Shown: positions 51,396 through 57,981 of the stretch, one piece after another
How the letters are laid out: every line of letters begins with the position of its first letter
Position numbering within the stretch: the stretch's first letter is position 1
Source of the DNA: JAQAZP01 sp032127265
GTDB taxonomy: Bacteria; Acidobacteriota; JAQAZP01
Length of the DNA: 57,981 nucleotides
NCBI GenBank assembly: GCA_032127265.1
Contig: JAQAZP010000293.1
Coordinates: 1-57,981 of the forward strand
Direction of reading: 5' to 3'
Notes under the pieces: model-generated
The model's input: the letters and a program-made list of their open reading frames with translations, nothing else
The model's database searches: none
Told to the model about the DNA's origin: nothing
Position numbers and translations under genes: made by a program

Positions 51396-52172
51396 TCAGC
51401 TGCTTTCAGCGGAATTCCGGCTGAGCGCGCGGGCGGCGTCAAGCAGACGGCCCAGCGTTTCGATTTTCTTCCGGGTGCTGCCGGTGGCTGCCGCGTCTTC
51501 CAATTGACGGTCTTCCCCTGCGGCCAGTCGGACTCGTAGCTCGTCGGCCCGGCGGGCCATCCCCCGATTGTCCGGATCCATGGCCAGCAGCGTGTCGTAG
51601 ATCCCCAGGGCTTTTTCAAACAGTCCCTGTTCCTCATACAGCCGGGCCAGGGTGGAGGTCTTGATCTGGATAGCTGAAGAGTCTTCCGCGGGAACAGTAG
51701 CCGCCGGCGGGTCGGCAGCCCGGGGCGCCGCTTCGGGCCTCGCTCCGGGTTCATCGTTTTGTTCAATCTGATCGCGGAGGCGCAGCCCCTCCTCGTCATC
51801 CGGGCTCATCCGGAGCAGCCGGTCCACTTCCGATCGGGCCTCGTCGGTCCGGCCCATCCGGATCAGCAGGCCAGCCAGGAGCCTGGAGGCCAGAAGGTTA
51901 TCCGGGGAGTTGCCGATCACCGCCCCCAGTTCCTTTTCCGCCTCCGTGTCCTGCCCCAGATCGATCAGCGAACGGGCCAGGGTGACCCGGGCCGACGTAT
52001 AGCCGGGGAAGATATCCAGACCGCCGCGGCAGACCTCCACCGCCTTTTCCAACTGGCCGTCGCGAAAATACTCTTCAGCCAGGGCAAGGAAGAGACGGGT
52101 TCCCGGGTTTTCCTCGTAAATCCGCTCCAGGCGCTCGAGCCGCGAGGAGCTGCTTGATTCGGAATCCACCAT
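51396..52172 (-). CDS. TPR-repeat protein
   Basis: A 258-residue cytosolic-looking protein with about four TPR-like repeats in the N-terminal 130 residues (for example YFRDGQLEKAVEVCRGGLDIFPGY) and two more near 170-215, separated by a Pro/Ala-rich linker. There is no signal peptide. The ATG at 52172 is chosen because GAGGAG lies five bases upstream; GTG at 52175 is one codon earlier. A scaffold role in pilus assembly or gliding is conceivable given its pilQ-side location, but no direct evidence exists. Confidence 0.78.
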   Translation of the reverse strand: MVDSESSSSSRLERLERIYEENPGTRLFLALAEEYFRDGQLEKAVEVCRGGLDIFPGYTSARVTLARSLIDLGQDTEAEKELGAVIGNSPDNLLASRLLAGLLIRMGRTDEARSEVDRLLRMSPDDEEGLRLRDQIEQNDEPGARPEAAPRAADPPAATVPAEDSSAIQIKTSTLARLYEEQGLFEKALGIYDTLLAMDPDNRGMARRADELRVRLAAGEDRQLEDAAATGSTRKKIETLGRLLDAARALSRNSAESS

Positions 52173-52209
52173 CACCGCTCCTCACCGGTCGCGGAAATCC
52201 GCTCGGCAA

Positions 52210-52683
52210 TCACTCAACCGGAGGGGCAACAAAAGAAACATCCACGTGTCCGATGCTGTTCCCCACCGACGCGGAGACCACCGCGGTTCCGGTGCTGAGA
52301 CCGCTGATCAGGTAGGCCTCCACCTGGCCGTTCAGGGCCACCAGGCCCAGGGTCAGGGCCCCATCACCAACGCCGCCGCTGTTCAGTTGCCCCATGGTCG
52401 TGCGCAGGGTTACCACTGTTCCATTGGGAACCCACCGGTTGGTGGCCGCGTCGCGGATGCGGACGGTGATTCTGGAGATGTCCACGCCATTGGCCTCGAG
52501 CACGGACGGATCGGCGTAAACAGTGATGTTGAACGATGCATTTCCGCCCCCTGGCGGATTATTCCCTGTCCCTCCACCGGGGTCGGTTGGCCCTGTATCA
52601 TTATCAAGGCTGCTGCAGCCGAGCATGATGAAAGGGACCACGAGGCACAGCCCGATGAGCAGCACTCTGATCCTGATATGCAT
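52210..52683 (-). CDS. Lipoprotein with bacterial Ig-like (Big_1) domain
   Basis: A 157-residue lipoprotein. The signal peptide ends in the lipobox IMLGC; a Gly/Pro/Asn-rich linker follows (about 24-45), then one Big_1-type domain (DPSVLEANGVDISRITVRIRD...NGTVVTLRTTMGQL). Big_1 domains occur in intimins and other surface proteins. The ATG at 52683 has GGAGG five bases upstream. The gene is part of the pilQ operon tail. It could be an outer membrane partner of the pilus or an unrelated surface protein. Confidence 0.85.
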   Translation of the reverse strand: MHIRIRVLLIGLCLVVPFIMLGCSSLDNDTGPTDPGGGTGNNPPGGGNASFNITVYADPSVLEANGVDISRITVRIRDAATNRWVPNGTVVTLRTTMGQLNSGGVGDGALTLGLVALNGQVEAYLISGLSTGTAVVSASVGNSIGHVDVSFVAPPVE

Positions 52684-52801
52684 GATTGCCTCCCCTGGCA
52701 TAATTCTCATTGGCGATTTCCTGTTGATGGCGTCTGATTGCCGCCCTTTCTTTCCTAATCGATCCAATGGGGTCGCGGTTTCACCGCGCCCCGGCTATAA
52801 C

Positions 52802-53380
52802 CTAGTTCGCGTAATCGGCAAAGTTGATCCCGATGCCCGCACTGGCCGACACAGCGTCGCCGGCCAGCGTGTGCCCGTAAAAGTCGATGATGCAATTACA
52901 GGCGATGGTCGTATACCCGGTGCCCGGCTCGAAGCCGTAGGAAAACGGCGTCAGGTAGTAGAGCGGCGGTTGCAGTTTCTGATCCGCCCGGACGATGGTC
53001 AAGCCATCGATGATGGTTTCGCCGCCGCCGGCAGTCACCGTTGCGGTCAGCGCCTGCTGGAAACCTGCCGGTATTTCCACCCCGTCGTCGGTCCGCTGAA
53101 AAGTCACCCGGTAGCTGGTGACCTGGATGGTGGTGAAGGCGGTGCCGGTGGGCGGTGTGCTCTGGTTGCTGAAATGCGCGGCAAGGGTCACCTTCACCGT
53201 ATCGGGCATGAAGCTGCCCAGTTCGCTGTCGTATACATCGCCAAAAGGCGTGCTCGCCGGTTCGATAGCCGAGACGGTGAGCCACACCGGTGAGGCCACC
53301 TCGTCGTACCGGCTGTTGCAGGCCGGCAGAACGATGAGCGACAGGACGCAGGCCACAAGGGCCACTCGTCTTGAAATCAT
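52802..53380 (-). CDS. Lipoprotein of unknown function after pilQ
   Basis: A 192-residue lipoprotein with a signal ending in VLPAC. The mature part is beta-rich and contains Ser/Thr/Val-rich segments with no family recognised. The ATG at 53380 is chosen for the AGGAG site seven bases upstream; upstream ATG 53398 also lies in frame. It follows pilQ by 85 bp. The stop is TAG. Two lipoproteins in the pilQ operon could assist secretin localisation, though dedicated PilW-type pilotins are usually TPR proteins. Confidence 0.75.
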   Translation of the reverse strand: MISRRVALVACVLSLIVLPACNSRYDEVASPVWLTVSAIEPASTPFGDVYDSELGSFMPDTVKVTLAAHFSNQSTPPTGTAFTTIQVTSYRVTFQRTDDGVEIPAGFQQALTATVTAGGGETIIDGLTIVRADQKLQPPLYYLTPFSYGFEPGTGYTTIACNCIIDFYGHTLAGDAVSASAGIGINFADYAN

Positions 53381-53465
53381 GGCGTTGCTCCTCTTCATTC
53401 TCTTACCAGGTCCTTTTTTCATTTCCTTTTCTCCCGTCCCCGGAGCCTGGCCGGGCTCTTGTGGT

Positions 53466-56216
53466 TCAATACGCCGTGACCTTGATGATTCTGGGGGTAA
53501 GGAAAAGGAGCAATTCGTCGTTTTTCCTGGTCACTGACTTGTTTCTGAAGAGATGCTTGATGATCGGGACACTCCCGAAGAACGGCACCCGATCCTCATT
53601 TTCCGCCTCGGTCCACTGGAAAATCCCGCCGATCACCGCGGTTCCACCGTCTTTGACCATCACCTGGGCTTCCGCCTTGCGGGTCAGGATCGGCGGGATA
53701 CCGCCAACCAGGTTTCCGAAATCCGGCGCGCTCTTGTCCACCACCACGTCCATGATGATGGTCTGATCGGCCGTGATCTGCGGCGTCACTTCCAGCTTCA
53801 GCGCGGCCGTGACGAACTGGGTGGTGGTGGTGTTGTTGGCGGTGGTCTGCACCGGGATCTGGGTCCCGCTTTCGATGACCGCCTTCTTGTTGTTCTGGGT
53901 CGCCACCTTGGGCGAAGAGAGGATCTTGCCCCTGCCGTCGGCTTCCATGGCGGTGAGCGCCATATCCAGGCGGAAGGTGTCAAGAATGTTGCCCAGGCTC
54001 AGGCCGAACCCGCTGCTGAAACTGGAGGCCGGCAGGTTCACCGCATAGCCGCCCAGCGGCCCGACGATTCCGGGCTTGGTGGTGCTGCTGACCCCTGCGC
54101 CATTGGCCTGGATCGAGTTGGGGAAGTTCCAGTTGGTGGTGGTTCCCGTGGTGGCGTCAGCCATACCGAGGAAGCCCCACTGGATGCCGAAGGCCCGGGA
54201 GAAACTCTTGGTGGTTTCCACGATCCGCGCCTCGATCATCACCTGCGGTGTGGGGCGGTCGAGCAGGTCGATCAAGCGGTCCACCAGCTCCACCGACTCG
54301 GGGACCATCTTCATGATCAGCATGTTGGTCCGCTGGTCCACGGTGACTTCGTCGCGCGCCGACATGCTCTTGAGGATGATCGGGCTGACTTCGGAGGCCT
54401 TGGCGTAACTGAGCGCCCGGGTCTTGGTGACCAGCGGCACGCTGAGCATCTTCTCCTCGCGCAGCTTGCGGGTCTCCTTTTCTTCCTGGGAGAGTTTGGC
54501 CGTGGGGGCGATGCGGATCACGTTGTTCTCCCGCACCCGGCCGAGGTTGAAGTTGCGCAGGATGATGTCCAGCGCCTGGTCCCACGGCACGTCGGTGAGC
54601 TTGATCGAGACCTTGCCCCGCACCGAGGGGTCGAGGACGATATTCTCACCACTGATGTCGGCGAGGAGAAAGAAGACAGCCTGCAGGTCGGCGTCGGTAA
54701 ATTCGAAGCTTATTTTTTCACCGGTGTAGCGTTCCTCCTCCCCGGTGATGGTCTTCGTTTCGAACAGTTCCTGCATGTCGCTTTCGATGTCGCCGGCGGT
54801 AAACGCCACATCGCCGCCGTCGAGTTCGTCGTCAAAGGGGAAAGCCGCCTCGGCCACTTCCGCCCGGCGCGCCTCCTCCGTTTTTTCGATCCAGTAGGAA
54901 CCATCGTCAGCGGCGGTGACCACCGGCTGCGGCGGCGCCGTTTCGACCACCGGCGGTTCCTCAATGACCATTGCCGTTTCCACCGCTGCCTCCGGCATCG
55001 GCTGCTCGTCAATCTGCGTCACCGTCTGAACCGGCGGCTCTTCCAGAGCTGTCTCCTCCGGCGGCTCCTCGATGCTCTCCGCGGGGATGACGTCCGGCAT
55101 GATTTCCCGGGGCACCGGCGGCAAGACGCTGGCCATCTCAACCGGGGGGGTATCCGAGATCATATCCTGCGAGGACTGGTCCACTTCGACCTCGTCGCCG
55201 AACAGCACCAGCACCTTGCTGCCCCTCTCGACGATCCGGTAGTCGGCCGGCCCCGCCTTGAGATCCATCACCACCCGGGTTACCGGCACCGGGAGATGCT
55301 GAAACTGGGCCACCCTGACCCGGTAGAGGTGATCACTCTCCAGCTCCAGCACCGGGTTGCTCACCCGGTTCACCGTGCCGGTGAAATCGAGAACCAGCCG
55401 GTGGGGCGTGGGCAGTTCAAAGGGCTCGCAGGCCAGCCGTCCATCTCCGGCCACGGCCACGGTCACAGAGCTTCCCACCACCTCCACCTCGATGAGGTTC
55501 ACCATCACGGCGGGTTCCAGGGTCTCATCCCACTGCGCTGCGGGTTTCCTGGGGGCCGGTTCGGGCAGCGGATCAGGCTCCGTGTCGGCCGGCCGGTCAA
55601 GGCTGGCCACTTCCACCGGGGCGGGCAACGGGGTGGTCACCGTCTCGGTCATCAGCGGCGTTTTCTCCACCGCGGTTTCCAGGCCGGCAACATCTCCGAA
55701 TTCCAGCTCGTTAGCCGACCGGTCGGCGTAGTGGGCCTCCTCGGTGATCAGCACTTCGGTGTCCGCGGCGGCGAGCGACGACCCGCCGGCAGCGGAAAAA
55801 TCGAGATAGAGCTGGTCGCCCTCCATCAGCACATCCACCGACTGGGGATGGCAGAGGTGAAATTCCATCCTGCTCAGGGACCTTCCGGCCTCCTCGGGAA
55901 TGCGAACCACCCGGACCTTGTCCACGGCCCGGGACTCCACGGCGATCTCCTCGGGCATGGCGTCGGTGTCCACTTCGGACATCTCCAGGACGAAGAGATC
56001 TTCCCTCGCGTTGTAGGTGGTAAAGTCATAAGGAAGATTCGACTCGATGATGACCCGTGTCCGATCCCCCTCGTCCAAGTAATTAAAATCTGTCAGGACG
56101 ACACGCCCCCCCTCAGCGGCAGCAGACGGGAGCGGCTCCGCGGCACCGTGCTTGAGGGAGCAGGCGGGCAGCATCAGAATGATGCAGACCGCCAGTACCA
56201 GACAAAGGTTTCTCAT
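53466..56216 (-). CDS. pilQ: Type IV pilus secretin PilQ
   Basis: A 916-residue outer-membrane secretin. A lipoprotein-type signal (LPAC) is followed by AMIN-like regions (about 40-130 and 220-320), a Glu/Pro/Val-rich linker (about 330-450), an N0 domain (ISFEFTDADLQAVFFLLADISG), N1 (SYAKASEVSPIILKSMSARD) and the secretin core ending LLLFLTPRIIKV. It forms the gated ring through which the pilus passes. The ATG at 56216 overlaps the pilP stop. At 916 residues it is longer than average because of the acidic linker. The C7 run at 55145 is within the frame. Confidence 0.95.
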   Translation of the reverse strand: MRNLCLVLAVCIILMLPACSLKHGAAEPLPSAAAEGGRVVLTDFNYLDEGDRTRVIIESNLPYDFTTYNAREDLFVLEMSEVDTDAMPEEIAVESRAVDKVRVVRIPEEAGRSLSRMEFHLCHPQSVDVLMEGDQLYLDFSAAGGSSLAAADTEVLITEEAHYADRSANELEFGDVAGLETAVEKTPLMTETVTTPLPAPVEVASLDRPADTEPDPLPEPAPRKPAAQWDETLEPAVMVNLIEVEVVGSSVTVAVAGDGRLACEPFELPTPHRLVLDFTGTVNRVSNPVLELESDHLYRVRVAQFQHLPVPVTRVVMDLKAGPADYRIVERGSKVLVLFGDEVEVDQSSQDMISDTPPVEMASVLPPVPREIMPDVIPAESIEEPPEETALEEPPVQTVTQIDEQPMPEAAVETAMVIEEPPVVETAPPQPVVTAADDGSYWIEKTEEARRAEVAEAAFPFDDELDGGDVAFTAGDIESDMQELFETKTITGEEERYTGEKISFEFTDADLQAVFFLLADISGENIVLDPSVRGKVSIKLTDVPWDQALDIILRNFNLGRVRENNVIRIAPTAKLSQEEKETRKLREEKMLSVPLVTKTRALSYAKASEVSPIILKSMSARDEVTVDQRTNMLIMKMVPESVELVDRLIDLLDRPTPQVMIEARIVETTKSFSRAFGIQWGFLGMADATTGTTTNWNFPNSIQANGAGVSSTTKPGIVGPLGGYAVNLPASSFSSGFGLSLGNILDTFRLDMALTAMEADGRGKILSSPKVATQNNKKAVIESGTQIPVQTTANNTTTTQFVTAALKLEVTPQITADQTIIMDVVVDKSAPDFGNLVGGIPPILTRKAEAQVMVKDGGTAVIGGIFQWTEAENEDRVPFFGSVPIIKHLFRNKSVTRKNDELLLFLTPRIIKVTAY

Positions 56217-56746
56217 CGATTTCCCTCCTCGTCGGGGTTCAGTAGGATACTGACTTCTCTGAAGTTTCTCGGTAGCGTGGGGTCGTTGATCCGCTGGCGG
56301 AACACCACCCGGTTCTTGAATATTTCCTGGACTTCACCGTCGAACAGACGGTCGCCCACGTGAATGGTAAACGGTTCAGGCCCTGCCCCCCTGATGATCG
56401 CCACATACGAGCCGTCGGCCCGGGCGATAATACCTTGCACGTCGACCTCCGAGATCTGGATCCCCGGCAGGCCCTCGGGCCGCTGTCCAACGCCTTCCGT
56501 GCTCCGTTCGAGCAGGGACTTGAACGGGTCCCGCCTGCCGGCAACGTTGTAGGCATAGGGCGCATCGTTCTGCACCACCGGCTCGGCGGTTGCCTCGGGT
56601 AGCTCCGCCGTCTCCGCCGGGACCGCAGGCGCCTCGGCCTCACCCTCTTGCGCAGTCAGCGGCCAGCAAAAGCCGAAGACCGACAACAGGGCCAGGGAGG
56701 CGATGAAGAGTGTTGCAAACCCACCTGATTGTTTTCGAAGCACCAT
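56213..56746 (-). CDS. pilP: Pilus assembly lipoprotein PilP
   Basis: A 177-residue protein. An N-terminal hydrophobic segment (about 10-30) is followed by an acidic linker and a beta-sandwich domain typical of PilP (RDPFKSLLERS, ISEVDVQGIIARADGSYVAII, IHVGDRLFDGEVQEI). No lipobox Cys is obvious, so it may be membrane-anchored by the N-terminal helix. PilP joins PilQ to the PilNO pair. The GGGGGATAAA sequence precedes the ATG at 56746. Confidence 0.93.
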   Translation of the reverse strand: MVLRKQSGGFATLFIASLALLSVFGFCWPLTAQEGEAEAPAVPAETAELPEATAEPVVQNDAPYAYNVAGRRDPFKSLLERSTEGVGQRPEGLPGIQISEVDVQGIIARADGSYVAIIRGAGPEPFTIHVGDRLFDGEVQEIFKNRVVFRQRINDPTLPRNFREVSILLNPDEEGNR

Positions 56747-56797
56747 TTTATCCCCCGGGCCTACCGGCTTAGCGGGCCGGATGTTGTGTGGTTCTCC

Positions 56798-57355
56798 CTA
56801 ATCGAGAAAAACGAATGTTGTGGCCATGAAGTTGGCCGACACCGTGTGCGACGGCGCTGACCTTTCCTTCAGGGCCTGCATGTTCAGGCCTGTGACATTG
56901 ATGATCCGGTCGAACCGGCTGATCCGGTCATAGAACAGCGCCAGGTTGTGATAACTTCCCTGGAGGCTGATACTGATCGGCCAGTCGGCATAGAAATCAT
57001 GGCTCACGATCTCCTGGGGATCGAACTGCTTGACCACCAGGTTCGACTGTTTGGCCTGGTTCTCCACCCGCCGGATAAGCACCTCCACATCCTTCTCCCC
57101 CGGCAGAATCTTGACCAGCGTATCGAGCTTGCGCTGCAGCACGTCCAACTCCACCTCGAACTCCTGGAGCTGCTGCTTGAGCGAGTTGGCCTTGCTGATT
57201 TCCAACTGCAGCGATTCCAGTTCCGCGGTCTTGGTCTCGATCTGCGCCTTCTGGTCCTTGAACAGCATCCACCAGCAGACGAGGAGCAGGGTGGCGCACA
57301 CGCCCAGCACGATGGCGAACTGGGCTCCGGGCGACATATTCTTATAAGATTCCAT
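56798..57355 (-). CDS. pilO: Pilus alignment protein PilO
   Basis: A 185-residue inner-membrane protein with one helix near residues 12-33, a coiled-coil (about 38-95) and a C-terminal ferredoxin-like domain. It pairs with PilN in the periplasmic alignment complex. The gene lies between pilN and pilP in the conserved pilMNOPQ order. Confidence 0.93.
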   Translation of the reverse strand: MESYKNMSPGAQFAIVLGVCATLLLVCWWMLFKDQKAQIETKTAELESLQLEISKANSLKQQLQEFEVELDVLQRKLDTLVKILPGEKDVEVLIRRVENQAKQSNLVVKQFDPQEIVSHDFYADWPISISLQGSYHNLALFYDRISRFDRIINVTGLNMQALKERSAPSHTVSANFMATTFVFLD

Positions 57356-57412
57356 ATCGTGTCATCCCTATTCTGGTGTGGGCCGAAAAAGGCCGCCTCC
57401 GGGTCGCCGGAG

Positions 57413-57981
57413 CTAGCCCTCCTCCCCTGTTTTCTCCTCGGTGTGCCTGAAATAGAAGGTGAGGTTGAACACCACGACCCCCCGTTGTTCCACCGAATTG
57501 GCCAGGTCGGGCGACTCGATGTATTGCGAGCGCCGCAGGTTTTCGATGAAGTCGGCCACCGCGTTCAAAGTTATGGATTCGCCGTCCAGCTGAATCTGAT
57601 CACCGCGCTGGGTAATGGCGGTGAGCCAGACCAGGTTGGGCAACGCTTTGCTCACTTCGTCGAGCAGGTGCACCGGCCCGGACTGCCTCTTTTTCAGGTC
57701 GCTGATGATGTCGATTTTCTGGCTCAGCTCCTGCTTCTTGGCGTCGAACTCTTCCACCTGCCGGATGATCTTCTGCAGCTTCTCCCGTTCTTCCCGCGCA
57801 TCGGCGATATCGGCATCCAGGCGACTCAACCTGGAATTGTAGGAATACCACTGATAGCCGATATAGGCCACGGTGAGCACGCCGATGATGGCAAAGATCA
57901 GGTTCCGGCTGGCAGCGCCCGGCAGTCCGGTGGAAACCCGCGCTGGCGTCATCTTTTCTGTGAGCAGGTTGATCTTGATCA
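57413..57981 (-). CDS. pilN: Pilus alignment protein PilN (start codon cut by one base)
   Basis: At least 188 residues. The conserved N-terminus IKINLLTEK, which in PilN binds PilM, is encoded at the window edge and the start ATG must lie at 57982-57980, cut by one base. One membrane helix (about 27-48) and a coiled-coil are followed by a small periplasmic domain. It shows that pilM is expected immediately beyond the window. Confidence 0.93.
   Translation of the reverse strand, partial: IKINLLTEKMTPARVSTGLPGAASRNLIFAIIGVLTVAYIGYQWYSYNSRLSRLDADIADAREEREKLQKIIRQVEEFDAKKQELSQKIDIISDLKKRQSGPVHLLDEVSKALPNLVWLTAITQRGDQIQLDGESITLNAVADFIENLRRSQYIESPDLANSVEQRGVVVFNLTFYFRHTEEKTGEEG

Noticed and set aside
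53553..56363. 936-residue plus-strand open frame opposite pilQ
   Set aside because: It is antisense to a recognisable secretin gene, has no family features and a biased His/Arg/Gly/Asp composition typical of reverse frames in GC-rich DNA.

Overview
This window looks like part of the chromosome of a GC-rich, diderm, piliated bacterium. All protein genes and all four tRNA genes lie on the minus strand, so the biological order runs from 57981 down to 1. The evidence for a diderm is the PilQ secretin with PilN/O/P and several lipoproteins. The Thr-Tyr-Gly-Thr-tuf tRNA cluster, the fused ispDF, and a pilBTCSR-pilA-pilHIGD layout like that of Myxococcus suggest a member of the Desulfobacterota/Myxococcota/Acidobacteriota side of the tree. 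The sequence alone does not settle the phylum.

Layout by coordinate. 1-837: start of tuf and four tRNA genes behind a strong promoter. 883-4354: ispDF-gltX-rlmB operon. 4400-8028: rplM-rpsI-rpsB-tsf-frr translation operon with its own promoter and a candidate terminator; pyrH is absent from its usual place. 8050-11600: GTPase-arcC-argF module with a long leader; argF carries an in-frame amber codon. 11666-18416: an NtrC-type regulator and a histidine kinase flank three minor-pilin-like genes that have a consensus sigma-54 promoter. 18491-21942: pilD, pilG, pilI, pilH. 21929-30882: glycosyltransferase, FAD-dependent oxidoreductase, membrane spermidine-synthase-like protein and two tandem O-antigen ligase/oligosaccharyltransferase-like proteins. 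31017-31941: palindromic repeat element, terminator, pilA, sigma-54 promoter and upstream palindromes. 31984-35894: sulfatase-like lipoprotein and a YfhO protein. 35901-43518: pilR, pilS, pilC, pilT, pilB. 43763-46734: metallophosphoesterase, aroK and a neurotransmitter:sodium symporter family (NSS) transporter. 46755-50971: a second NSS transporter, accC, accB, efp. 50987-57981: roadblock/LC7 protein, TPR protein, two lipoproteins, pilQ, pilP, pilO, pilN.

How the parts fit together: nearly a full type IVa pilus machine is encoded here (PilB/T motors, PilC platform, PilD peptidase, PilNOPQ envelope conduit, PilA, minor pilins), with two sigma-54 two-component systems to control it. The surface-glycan and membrane-enzyme genes are interleaved with the pilus genes. 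This makes pilin or surface glycosylation coupled to pilus assembly the most interesting hypothesis in the window. Two genes (argF and the FAD oxidoreductase) each appear broken by a single base, which could be real decay or consensus error in the assembly.
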